This document shows positions 1 to 7,402 of a stretch of 27,492 nucleotides of DNA, in pieces. Within the stretch, counting starts at the first letter, position 1; every line of letters starts with the position of its first letter. Position numbers and translations under genes: made by a program. The notes under the pieces were generated by a model. It saw only the letters and a program-made list of their open reading frames with translations, ran no database searches and was not told where the DNA came from. Origin of the DNA: Selenomonas sp. (GTDB lineage: Bacteria > Bacillota > Negativicutes > Selenomonadales > Selenomonadaceae); NCBI RefSeq assembly GCF_022771645.1, contig NZ_JALFCU010000079.1:1-27492 (forward strand), in the 5' to 3' direction.

Positions 1-1476
1 GCGGCGTTCCCGCGTCCCGTGCGCTATTGCGTGCGGGCGTGCGCGCTCGGCGTGGCGTACGTTGTCGGGCTGTTGTCGCTCTTCGGTGGCAGCCTCGGCT
101 GGGAGACGGGCGTCGACTGGGAGAACGCCGGCGTGACGAACGACGATTTCCTCAACGAGGCAATTCTCGACAGCTTTCAGGCCGTGCATCGCGGCTACGT
201 GCTGCAGAACCGCATGCTCGCGTGCAACGGCCTCGACTTCACCGTCGACGACATCCGCGCGCTCGCCGCGCTCCATGCTGGCATGGAGCCGACGAGCGAC
301 GACCTCGACGTGTACCTGCGACGCACGGCAACAGGGAACGGGCTCGGCCATCAGCCGTCGCATATTTTCATCATCCTTTCGGAGAGCTATGCGAACTGGC
401 CGCTCCTCGACAAGTACAAAGACCTCCATATCGCCGACGGTATGCGCTCCATCATCGCCGAAGACGACAGCGACTACTGCCCGACGTTCCTGCCGAACGG
501 CGCGAGCACCGTCTCTGCCGTCACGGGCGTCGTGACGGGCTTTGCGGACGCGAACCTTTACCTCACGACCATGCCCGAATCGTTTGCCGCGCCGTATCCG
601 ACGGCGAGCGCGCCGCAGTTTGCAAAACTCGGCTATACGACGAACTTCTGGTACGCCGGTCCTGCGACGTGGGAGCGCGTCGGCGCGTTCACGCAGGCGC
701 AGGGCTTCCAGCATTTCTACAGCCGCGGTGACTACGGCGACGTGCCCGGGAGCGTCTGGGGCTGCGAGGACGAAGTGCTGTACGCGAAAATCCTCGACGG
801 CCTCGCAAAAGACGATGCGCCAAGCTTCAACGTCATCCTCAACGCCTCGAATCACTCGCCGTACGATGTCGATGTCGCGGCGAAAGGATTCGATGCCGCA
901 GAGGTGCGCGCCGCGCTGCCCGAAGACGTGCGGAATGACGAGCATCTGTTGAAAGAACTCGGCCACTATTGGTACGCCGATCGCGAGCTCGCAAAGTTCG
1001 TTCGCGCGGCGAAGGCGAAATACCCCGACAGCCTCTTCGTCATCGTCGGCGATCACGCCGACCGCTACAACATCGGCAAGACGCCGTCGACGTATGAGCG
1101 CTACGGCATCCCGTTCGTCATCACGGGGCAGGGCGTCCACAGGGGGACGCTCCTTGCGGACAGCGCCGGCAGCCAGATCGACATCGTGCCGACGCTCTTC
1201 GAACTTATTGCACCTGCGGGCTTCGAATACATGAGCCTCGGCACGAGCCTCACGACCGCGAACCGCCAAGGCGTGAACTACGGCTTCTGGATCACGCGCC
1301 ACGCCATCGGCAAGGCCGACACCGTCCCGCTCGTTGTCGAACCGGTCGAGGGCGAGCAACAGGATATCGACCAGCAGGCCATGCAGGATTACATCAACGC
1401 CATCCGCAGCGTCTCGTGGTGGCGCGCAAAGTACGGGCCGATCCTCGATGCGGCGAAACTCGAAGGGCGGACATGA
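1..1476 (+). CDS. LTA synthase-family sulfatase-fold transferase, 5' end cut by window
   Basis: The frame is open from the first base, so the gene probably begins upstream; a GTG at 19 is possible but has no visible ribosome site. The visible part has one hydrophobic segment near the start (about bases 40-105) and then a periplasmic alkaline-phosphatase/sulfatase-fold domain. Metal and active-site candidates are the Glu of ILSES (codon 382), the Thr of NGAST (codon 508), the His of NASNHSPY and the Asp-His of VIVGDHADR (codons 1051-1056). LtaS-like enzymes move phosphoglycerol (relatives move phosphoethanolamine) from a lipid onto a surface glycan. The C-terminal part (PTLFELIAPAG) closely matches the protein at 2809-4845, so the two are paralogs. 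In a diderm the acceptor may be LPS or a periplasmic glycan rather than lipoteichoic acid; the substrate cannot be told from sequence. A strong terminator follows. Confidence 0.85.
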   Translation, partial: AAFPRPVRYCVRACALGVAYVVGLLSLFGGSLGWETGVDWENAGVTNDDFLNEAILDSFQAVHRGYVLQNRMLACNGLDFTVDDIRALAALHAGMEPTSDDLDVYLRRTATGNGLGHQPSHIFIILSESYANWPLLDKYKDLHIADGMRSIIAEDDSDYCPTFLPNGASTVSAVTGVVTGFADANLYLTTMPESFAAPYPTASAPQFAKLGYTTNFWYAGPATWERVGAFTQAQGFQHFYSRGDYGDVPGSVWGCEDEVLYAKILDGLAKDDAPSFNVILNASNHSPYDVDVAAKGFDAAEVRAALPEDVRNDEHLLKELGHYWYADRELAKFVRAAKAKYPDSLFVIVGDHADRYNIGKTPSTYERYGIPFVITGQGVHRGTLLADSAGSQIDIVPTLFELIAPAGFEYMSLGTSLTTANRQGVNYGFWITRHAIGKADTVPLVVEPVEGEQQDIDQQAMQDYINAIRSVSWWRAKYGPILDAAKLEGRT

Positions 1477-1483
1477 AACAGTT

Positions 1484-1516
1484 CAGGGGCTTGCAGGCCC
1501 CTGCTTTTTCTTTTTT
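1484..1516 (+). terminator. Intrinsic terminator after the first sulfatase-fold gene
   Basis: A perfect 7-bp stem CAGGGGC/GCCCCTG (1484-1490 and 1497-1503) with a 6-nt loop is followed by two T tracts (1505-1509 and 1511-1516). It starts 7 nt after the stop codon. Confidence 0.85.
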
Positions 1517-1539
1517 CTTTCGGGCAGTTGTGATAGAAT
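1511..1539 (+). promoter_or_regulatory. Probable extended -10 promoter for the O-antigen ligase-like gene
   Basis: TGA-TAGAAT at 1531-1539 is an extended -10 element 36 nt before the next start codon. The -35 region is only T-rich sequence from the preceding terminator tail, so recognition would rest on the extended -10. Confidence 0.5.
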
Positions 1540-1575
1540 GGTAGCAAAGGAATCGAGGGTAAAGGGGAATCGTTC

Positions 1576-2799
1576 ATGAAGTTCTCTGCGGTTGCGGACA
1601 TCGATCGGCGGGGGTATGGGTATCTCTGCGCGTTTGCGCTCGTGTCGTGTTTGTCGATGGCTGCGGCGAATGTGTTTTTGGGGCTGGCGATTGCCGCGGC
1701 GCTGCATCGGTGCGTGCGGCAGCGGCCGTCGTTTCCGGGCTTTCGGGAGATTGTCGGGCGGCCGGTGATCGTCGCGTTCCTCGTGTTTGCGGCGGTGACG
1801 CTGCTGTCGCTCGTCGGAGCGCTCGATCTTGCGTCCGGCGTGCGGCGCGTCGTGAACCATTATGTGTTCTGGTCCGCGATGTTTTTTTCTGTGATCCTCT
1901 TTGTGCGGGAGCGGGGAGAGGTCTGGCGGCTGGCGCAATTGCTCGCGCTGTCCGTCGTGCTCAATGACGTGTTTGTGATCGGGCAGTTCGTGCATGCGGG
2001 CGGGTGGGTGCGCCGCTTTGGCGGCGGCATGTTCTACATGGCGTTTGCGACGGCGGTGCTCACGGCACTGCCGCTCTTTCTGATGTATGTACTGCGCGGC
2101 ACGCAGCAGCGCTGGCGATGCGCGGCGGCAGGCGCGTTCCTGCTGACGCTCGTCGGCCTCGTGCTGAACGGCACGCGCACGGTCTGGGGTCTGGCGCTGC
2201 CGTTCTGCCTCTTGGCGGCGTATCCGTGCGTAGAGGACAAGCGGCGGTTTGCGGGCGGCATCGCCCTTGCGCTCGTGGCGATCGGCGCGCTGTTTGCCGC
2301 CGTGCCGACCGTGCAGATGCGTGCGCAGACGATCGTGGCCATGGAGTCGGAGCAGTCGTACCAGGAGCGCATGAAAATCTGGACGAGTGCCGTGCACATG
2401 GCAGAGGATCATCCGCTCGGCGTGGGCTTCGGCAGTTTCCCGAGGGCGTATCAGGACATTTACATGCTGCCGGAGGCGAAAGAACGCGGCCTCGCGCATG
2501 CGCATAACAATATCATGGAGATGCTCGGCGAGTGCGGCGTGCCCGGCGCTGTGACGTTTGTCGTCTTCTGGCTGGTGTTTTCGTTGCAGGCGCTCCTGAG
2601 GTGGCGGCGGTCACGGGAGCTCGTGCACCTCGTGCTGTTCTTTGCGTTCAACGCGATCATGATGCACGGTTTGACGGAGTTCACATGGGACCGGTCGATC
2701 ACGATGAAGATGTTCTGGATGATCTGCGGGCTTGCGTATGCATGGATCGCATGCGGGCGCGCGGCGCGCCGGGCGGCATCCGATGCGGATAGATTGTGA
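1576..2799 (+). CDS. O-antigen ligase / Wzy_C family polytopic membrane protein
   Basis: This 407-residue protein is almost entirely hydrophobic, with about ten or more predicted membrane helices and one large periplasmic loop near residues 240-310. That loop holds the typical Wzy_C signatures: a basic motif NGTRTVW (Arg201) before it and AHNNIMEMLGECG (His310) at its end. The family joins undecaprenyl-linked glycans to lipid A-core, or polymerises repeat units; ligase and polymerase cannot be separated by sequence alone. The start ATG is preceded by an AAGGGGA ribosome site. The next gene starts 9 nt after the stop with its ribosome site overlapping the stop, so the two are probably co-transcribed. 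Being sandwiched between two sulfatase-fold transferases suggests a role in surface glycan assembly and decoration. Presence of such a ligase supports an LPS-bearing host. Confidence 0.82.
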   Translation: MKFSAVADIDRRGYGYLCAFALVSCLSMAAANVFLGLAIAAALHRCVRQRPSFPGFREIVGRPVIVAFLVFAAVTLLSLVGALDLASGVRRVVNHYVFWSAMFFSVILFVRERGEVWRLAQLLALSVVLNDVFVIGQFVHAGGWVRRFGGGMFYMAFATAVLTALPLFLMYVLRGTQQRWRCAAAGAFLLTLVGLVLNGTRTVWGLALPFCLLAAYPCVEDKRRFAGGIALALVAIGALFAAVPTVQMRAQTIVAMESEQSYQERMKIWTSAVHMAEDHPLGVGFGSFPRAYQDIYMLPEAKERGLAHAHNNIMEMLGECGVPGAVTFVVFWLVFSLQALLRWRRSRELVHLVLFFAFNAIMMHGLTEFTWDRSITMKMFWMICGLAYAWIACGRAARRAASDADRL

Positions 2800-2808
2800 G
2801 GGGATACG

Positions 2809-4845
2809 TTGTTTTCCTTGTTTTTTGCAGGGCTTCAGCAGGATCTGAAGCTCCTTCTTTTTGCGCCGATGCTCTCGGCGTTGTTCCGCCTCGTGTTCAT
2901 CGAAGTGTACGGGACGGAGAAAAGTCCGTTCGGCCATGGCCGCAAGTGGCGGGAATGCTTCCGCTTCGGCTTCTGGTGGGGCATGGACTGGCACGCGTAC
3001 GTGTTCCTTGTCTCGATGGTGCTCGTGAGTGTGCCGGGCGCGTTCTTGCCCGCGTATGACGCCATCGGCGACACCGTGCGCCTTGTCGGCGTGCTGCTGT
3101 ACGCGCTCGCGCTCTACACGGCGTTCGTCGGGCGCATGATTTTTTATTATCATTTCCACGATATCTACAATCCGACGCTGTTCCTCGGGGGCCACGCGGA
3201 CAAGCGGAACTTCCTCGATATTTTCTTCCATCAGAATCACGGCGCGCTCGTGCTACTGTCGTATGTGCCGTTCGTGCTCGTCGCGGCGGCGTGCGTGCAC
3301 GGGCTGCTCGCGCTGCCGTCGCTTGCGTATCCTGAGGCGCTGACGGCGGCGCCAGCCGCCGTGCGCTATGCGGCGAACGCGGCGATTTTTGTCCTCGCCG
3401 TGCTGTTCTTTTATTTCCTGCGCTACGGCGGGACGCTCGACCACCGCAAGAAGCCGGAGTGGGACGAGATGCCCGTCGTCGTGAAGGAGGACGTGTTCTT
3501 CGCGAAGGCGGCGTGGGATGATTTCGTGCGGCTCGAGTTCCTCTGCAAGTTGCCGCCGAAGGAGCTCTTGACGCATACGGACGAGCAGTCGCTGCCCGTC
3601 ATGGAGACAGTCGCGCCGCGCGCGGCGTGGCAGGCGTCCGGCAATCCGCTCGCGGCGTTCGTGCGCGAGGCGAAGGGCGCGAAGCTCGCGCCGCCGAGCC
3701 ACATCTTTTACATCCTCGGCGAAAGCTACTATCAGGCGCCGCTCGACGCGCCGTTCGCGCCGCTCCACAGCATGGATCGCGGCAAGGCATTCATGAACGA
3801 TCCTCATACGTTCTCGCTGCCGACGTGCCTGTCGGGCGGCCTCATCTCGCAGCCGTCGCTCGTCAGCCTCTTGACGGGCTTTTACGATGCGAACCTCGAG
3901 TTCAACGAGACGGATGCGTTCTGGCGGCCGTGGCGCGACGATGCGCTGGCTGTGAGCTTGCCGCAGCAGCTGAAAAAACTCGGCTACCGCTCCGTGTTCT
4001 GGTACGGAGGCTCGCTGAACTGGGGCAGCCTCGTGCAGTTCTTGCCGGCGATCGGCTTCGACGGGATGATGGACGGCATCGCGTGCAGTCCTGATGCGCC
4101 CCGCACGTGGCTCGGCGTCTACGACGACGTGTTCCTCAGCGATGCGGCGCGCCGCATCCCGCAGATGGACGACGGGCGGCCCGTGCTCCATTTCCTCTAC
4201 ACGACGTCCGTGCACGGGCCGTTCACGATCCCCGTGAAAGACTACGGCTACGATCCGGAGACGGTCATGCCGGACGTGCCTGAGGCGTTCCGCCGCGACC
4301 ACGCCTGGCAGCAGAAGCTCGGCTGCTACTGGTATGCCGACAAGGCCATCATGGACTTCGTCGCGGCGATGAAGGCGCAGTACCCCGACGCGCTCTTCAT
4401 CGTCACGGGCGATCATGCGATGCTGAACCTGCCGTATCACATCGGCCTCGTGCCGCGCAAGGAGGCGACGCTCCGCGAATGCCACAGCACGAGCTTCGGC
4501 ATCCATCACCGTGACCTCTCGCGCGACTGGTTCGCCGGCAACACGATCGGCGGCCACATGAACATCCTGCCGACGCTCATGGAGCTCATCGCGCCGGCGG
4601 GGCACAAATATGTATCGCTCGCGAAACCGCTGACCGAGCCCATCGACCATGTCGTGACGCCGCAGCATTGGCTGACGCGCGAACAGTTCGGCCGCTACAG
4701 CGACCGCATCGCGCAGGAAAATAGCGTGACGGAGACGCTCCCGCCCATCGAGCAGGACACCGTGCGCTTCGCTGACGAGCGCGACGGATGGGCGGAGCTC
4801 TCTGGCTGGATTGGGCGTCATCCGGAATGTGTGTGCAAAGTGTGA
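2809..4845 (+). CDS. LTA synthase-family sulfatase-fold membrane transferase, full length
   Basis: This 678-residue protein has about five N-terminal membrane helices (near residues 4-31, 64-84, 89-116, 147-170 and 184-208) followed by an extracytoplasmic sulfatase-fold domain from about residue 295. Active-site candidates are Glu305 (ILGESYY), His469 (TTSVHGPF) and Asp535-His536 (VTGDHAM). The residue aligned with the catalytic Thr of the family is Ser347 (GGLISQPS) when the block ending LTGFYDANLE is matched to VTGFADANLY of the neighbour at 1-1476. The start is a TTG 6 nt after GAGGGG, just beyond the stop of the upstream ligase gene, implying translational coupling. It probably transfers a phosphoglycerol- or phosphoethanolamine-type group to a surface glycan; the substrate is unknown. 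Confidence 0.85.
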   Translation: MFSLFFAGLQQDLKLLLFAPMLSALFRLVFIEVYGTEKSPFGHGRKWRECFRFGFWWGMDWHAYVFLVSMVLVSVPGAFLPAYDAIGDTVRLVGVLLYALALYTAFVGRMIFYYHFHDIYNPTLFLGGHADKRNFLDIFFHQNHGALVLLSYVPFVLVAAACVHGLLALPSLAYPEALTAAPAAVRYAANAAIFVLAVLFFYFLRYGGTLDHRKKPEWDEMPVVVKEDVFFAKAAWDDFVRLEFLCKLPPKELLTHTDEQSLPVMETVAPRAAWQASGNPLAAFVREAKGAKLAPPSHIFYILGESYYQAPLDAPFAPLHSMDRGKAFMNDPHTFSLPTCLSGGLISQPSLVSLLTGFYDANLEFNETDAFWRPWRDDALAVSLPQQLKKLGYRSVFWYGGSLNWGSLVQFLPAIGFDGMMDGIACSPDAPRTWLGVYDDVFLSDAARRIPQMDDGRPVLHFLYTTSVHGPFTIPVKDYGYDPETVMPDVPEAFRRDHAWQQKLGCYWYADKAIMDFVAAMKAQYPDALFIVTGDHAMLNLPYHIGLVPRKEATLRECHSTSFGIHHRDLSRDWFAGNTIGGHMNILPTLMELIAPAGHKYVSLAKPLTEPIDHVVTPQHWLTREQFGRYSDRIAQENSVTETLPPIEQDTVRFADERDGWAELSGWIGRHPECVCKV

Positions 4846-4876
4846 AGTTTGAAGCATCAAAGGAGGTGCGTTCCTT

Positions 4877-5206
4877 ATGTTGGAAATTCTTGGTGGCCTG
4901 TTCCTCATCGGCCTCATCGTCGCGCTCGCGTTCGCGGGCGTAGCGGCGACGACGATCGCAGTCATTGCCGTCGTCTGTCTCGTCATCGCGGGCGTCGTCG
5001 GGCTCGTGCTCGGCACGGCCGTGCTGCTGTTCAAGCTGCTCGTCGCCGTGCTCCTCGCGCTCGCGCTGCAATTCATTTTCGTGCGCGTGCTGACGGCCAT
5101 CGGCGACCGCGCGCGGATTGATGCGCTCCGGGAGAGCGCGTCCGTGAACCGCATCGCATGGATCTTGTCCGGCGTGACGACGGGGTATCTCTATTTCATC
5201 CGTTGA
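4877..5206 (+). CDS. Small integral membrane protein of unknown function
   Basis: This 109-residue protein begins at an ATG 10 nt after a perfect AGGAGG (4861-4866), 31 nt after the sulfatase-fold gene, so it may belong to the same transcript. Residues 1-75 form two or three near-continuous hydrophobic helices made of Val, Ala, Leu, Ile and Gly. A short basic-acidic stretch (DRARIDALRESASVNR) follows, then a final hydrophobic segment ending in Arg. I do not recognise a family. The pattern of small-residue helices resembles small membrane proteins of the envelope, but no catalytic motif is visible. Confidence 0.7.
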   Translation: MLEILGGLFLIGLIVALAFAGVAATTIAVIAVVCLVIAGVVGLVLGTAVLLFKLLVAVLLALALQFIFVRVLTAIGDRARIDALRESASVNRIAWILSGVTTGYLYFIR

Positions 5207-5226
5207 ACGTTTTTTTGCCGGGCGCT

Positions 5227-5253
5227 TAAGTTTTTCGCAGAGCGTCCGATAAA
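5227..5253 (+). promoter_or_regulatory. Sigma-28 (FliA/SigD)-like promoter of the YjfB-type gene
   Basis: TAAG at 5227-5230 is followed after 15 nt by CCGATAAA at 5246-5253. This closely fits the flagellar sigma factor pattern TAAA-N15-CCGATAa. It lies 47 nt before the start codon of a predicted motility protein. No comparable sigma-70 pair is visible in the same gap. Confidence 0.65.
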
Positions 5254-5300
5254 AGGGATGAAAGATGTTTTGTCGTTGACGCGAGCAAGGAGGCGGCGAT

Positions 5301-5486
5301 ATGGATACGATGAGCATTGCGCTGATGTCCGTCGGCATGCACCAGCAGCAGGCCATGCAGGACATGGGCGTGTCCGTGCTGAAGATGGCGATGGAGACAT
5401 CGTCCGAGAGCGTCGAGGATCTTTTGGGGCAGATGACGGAAAGTCTCGACCCGAACCTCGGGGCGAACATCGACATCATGGCGTAA
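5301..5486 (+). CDS. YjfB-family putative motility protein
   Basis: This 61-residue protein has the features of the YjfB family (Pfam 'putative motility protein'): a short N-terminal helix rich in Met and Gln, a central amphipathic helix (LKMAMETSSESVEDLLGQM), and the conserved C-terminal ending LGANIDIMA, like the HLGxNIDI ending of Bacillus YjfB. Translation starts at an ATG 7 nt after AAGGAGG (5287-5293). The gene is monocistronic, with a sigma-28-like promoter in front and a strong terminator that begins inside the stop codon. The molecular function of the family is unknown; the promoter makes a late flagellar or chemotaxis-class role likely here. Confidence 0.8.
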   Translation: MDTMSIALMSVGMHQQQAMQDMGVSVLKMAMETSSESVEDLLGQMTESLDPNLGANIDIMA

Positions 5487-5523
5487 AATTCTGCGGAGGC
5501 GCGAGCTTCCGCAGAATTTTTTT
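5485..5523 (+). terminator. Strong intrinsic terminator with GNRA loop
   Basis: A 16-bp stem runs from 5485 to 5500 and 5505 to 5520, with one G-T wobble, capped by a GCGA tetraloop (5501-5504). The 3' arm runs into a T tract ending at 5523. The 5' arm begins within the TAA stop codon of the YjfB-like gene. Confidence 0.92.
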
Positions 5524-5562
5524 GTGCGCCGAAAAATCTTTTGACGTTTTGACATTTCGTTG

Positions 5563-5591
5563 TTGACTTTTTGTTTTATACGGTGTATATT
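5563..5591 (+). promoter_or_regulatory. Sigma-70-type promoter of the hrcA operon
   Basis: TTGACT (5563-5568) and TATATT (5586-5591) are separated by exactly 17 nt. The expected start of transcription is near 5598, so the CIRCE operator lies in the first bases of the transcript. Confidence 0.85.
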
Positions 5592-5607
5592 CTTTATAGA
5601 TTCGAAG

Positions 5608-5634
5608 TTAGCACTCGCATCTCGTGAGTGCTAA
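5608..5634 (+). promoter_or_regulatory. CIRCE operator (HrcA binding site)
   Basis: TTAGCACTC-N9-GAGTGCTAA is a perfect match to the CIRCE inverted repeat bound by the HrcA repressor. It sits between the promoter and hrcA. No second copy is present in the window, so the whole operon through dnaJ is probably controlled from here. Confidence 0.97.
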
Positions 5635-5651
5635 CAGAGAGGAGGGAGCGG

Positions 5652-6686
5652 ATGGACGACAAGCTGGATGGCCGCAAGCAGCGCGTGCTGAAGGCCATCA
5701 TCGAAGACTACGTCGCCTCGGCGGAGCCGGTCGGCTCGCGGACGCTCGCGCGGAAGTATGACCTCGGCGTGAGCCCTGCGACGATCCGCAACGAGATGGC
5801 CGACCTCGAGATGCTCGGCTACCTCGAGCAGCTCCACACGTCGTCCGGCCGCATCCCGTCGTCGAAGGGCTACCGCTTTTACGTCGACGGCCTCATCCCG
5901 CCGGCGCCCGTGAGCGACGAGGAAAAAGCGCGCATCGACGCGTGGTATCACCGCCGCGTGCGCCGCATCGAGGAAGTGTTCCAGGAGACGGCGCGCATCA
6001 TCTCGCAGGTGACGCACAACGTGTCGCTCGTGCTCGCGCCGCAGCTGACGCAGGCGAAGTTCCATTGCTTGCAGTTCCTGCCGCTCGATGACCGCCGCGT
6101 CATCACGGTGCTGATGACGGATGCGGGCTTCATCGAGAACAAGATCCTCCACATGCCGGACGGCGCGACGTTCGAAGATTTCCAGCGCATGGCGCAGGTC
6201 ATCAACCGGAACCTCGCCGGCCACACGCTCGCGCAGGTGCAGCACCACTCGCTCGCCGAGATCAAGGACGAGATCGCCGATGAGCCGCTCTACGAGGCGG
6301 CGCTCGAGATCATCCGCCGCGCGCTCGACGCGAGCAAGGAAGAGCGGCTGTATCTCGGCGGCACGACGCAGATGCTCGAGCAGCCGGAGTTCCACGATGT
6401 GGAAAAAGTCAAATCGGCGCTCCTCGTGCTCGAAGAGGAGGAGCTCATGAAAGACCTCCTGCACGCGCACCGCGGCGACGGCCTGAACGTGACGATCGGC
6501 AAGGAGAACGCCGACAGCCACTTCCAGGACAGCAGCCTCATCACGGCGACGTACCACCTGAACGGCGAGCTCCTCGGCACCATCGCGGTGCTCGGGCCGA
6601 CGCGCATGGAGTACGAGAAGGCGATGAGCCTGCTGGAATACATGAACACGAATCTGACGAACATCATCAAGCGCTTCGACTGGTAG
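5652..6686 (+). CDS. hrcA: Heat-inducible transcription repressor HrcA
   Basis: This 344-residue protein is the repressor of class I heat-shock genes; it binds CIRCE and is kept active by GroE chaperonin. The N-terminal winged-helix region (residues 1-80) shows the family signatures YVASAEPVGSRTLA, SPATIRNEMADLE and LHTSSGRIPSSKGYRFYVD. The rest is the GAF-like dimerisation region, ending in the usual TNLTNIIKRFDW. The start is the ATG at 5652, 5-6 nt after AGAGGAGGG. A GTG at 5628 is in frame but lies inside CIRCE and lacks a ribosome site. As first gene after its own operator, hrcA is autoregulated. grpE follows after 33 nt. Confidence 0.97.
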   Translation: MDDKLDGRKQRVLKAIIEDYVASAEPVGSRTLARKYDLGVSPATIRNEMADLEMLGYLEQLHTSSGRIPSSKGYRFYVDGLIPPAPVSDEEKARIDAWYHRRVRRIEEVFQETARIISQVTHNVSLVLAPQLTQAKFHCLQFLPLDDRRVITVLMTDAGFIENKILHMPDGATFEDFQRMAQVINRNLAGHTLAQVQHHSLAEIKDEIADEPLYEAALEIIRRALDASKEERLYLGGTTQMLEQPEFHDVEKVKSALLVLEEEELMKDLLHAHRGDGLNVTIGKENADSHFQDSSLITATYHLNGELLGTIAVLGPTRMEYEKAMSLLEYMNTNLTNIIKRFDW

Positions 6687-6719
6687 ATACGGCAGCGAGG
6701 CGGAAAGAGGTGAATTTCC

Positions 6720-7340
6720 TTGCCATCCTTTATGAAAGAACAGAGCAAGAAAGACGAAGAAAAACTCAAGGAAATGCAGAAGGAAATCGACGAGGCGACG
6801 ACCGATGAGGCCGAAGCTGCGGACGATGACGCTGCAGCCGCCGATGTGCCGGAAGCTGCGGAGGCGACGGTCGAAACCGCTGAGGACTTCGAAAAGCGAA
6901 TCGCGGAGCTGCAGGCGGCGCTCGACGAGAAGGACAACAAGCTCAAGCGCCTCCAGGCCGACTTCGAGAATTTCCGCCGCCGCACGAGCAAGGAGCGCGT
7001 GGAGATCGGCGACGTCGTGACGCAGGAACTCTTGAAGAGCCTGCTCCCCATCGTCGACAACTTCGACCGCGCCATGGCGACGGAGCAGCAGGACGGCGCC
7101 GCGTTCCAGAAGGGCGTCGAGATGATTTACACGCAGCTCGGCGAGACGCTGAAGAACGCCGGCCTCGAGTACATCGAGACGGCGGGCAAGAAGTTCGATC
7201 CGAATTTCCACCAGGCCGTCATGCGCGTCGAGAATCCCGACCTCGAGGACGACACCATCGCGCAGGAGCTCCAGAAAGGCTACATGGCGAAAGGCAAGGT
7301 CATCCGCCCGAGCATGGTGCAAGTCGTCAGCAATTCCTAA
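6720..7340 (+). CDS. grpE: Nucleotide exchange factor GrpE
   Basis: GrpE is the cytoplasmic nucleotide exchange factor of DnaK. The first 60 residues are charged and rich in Ala, Asp and Glu, as is common. A coiled coil follows at about residues 60-95 (KRIAELQAALDEKDNKLKRL), then the conserved ADFENFRRRTSKE, the four-helix region, and the C-terminal beta wing with KKFDPNFHQAVM and GKVIRPSMVQVVSN. At 206 residues the length is normal. I chose the TTG at 6720 because AGAGGTGA (6706-6713) lies 6 nt upstream; the in-frame ATG at 6732 would be 18 nt away. It is the second gene of the CIRCE-controlled operon. Confidence 0.95.
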   Translation: MPSFMKEQSKKDEEKLKEMQKEIDEATTDEAEAADDDAAAADVPEAAEATVETAEDFEKRIAELQAALDEKDNKLKRLQADFENFRRRTSKERVEIGDVVTQELLKSLLPIVDNFDRAMATEQQDGAAFQKGVEMIYTQLGETLKNAGLEYIETAGKKFDPNFHQAVMRVENPDLEDDTIAQELQKGYMAKGKVIRPSMVQVVSNS

Positions 7341-7402
7341 GATATCCCGGTATTTTTCCTATAGATGTTAACTTTTCACAGATAAACAGGAGGAAACACA
7401 TC

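Noticed and set aside
3253..5154. Long open frame on the minus strand (about 630 codons) opposite the sulfatase-fold gene
   Set aside because: It is Arg/Glu/His-rich antisense sequence typical of high-GC coding DNA, has no family motif or ribosome site, and lies opposite a clearly functional gene.
5628..5651. Upstream GTG start for hrcA
   Set aside because: It lies inside the CIRCE operator with no ribosome site; the ATG at 5652 has one and gives the usual N-terminus.
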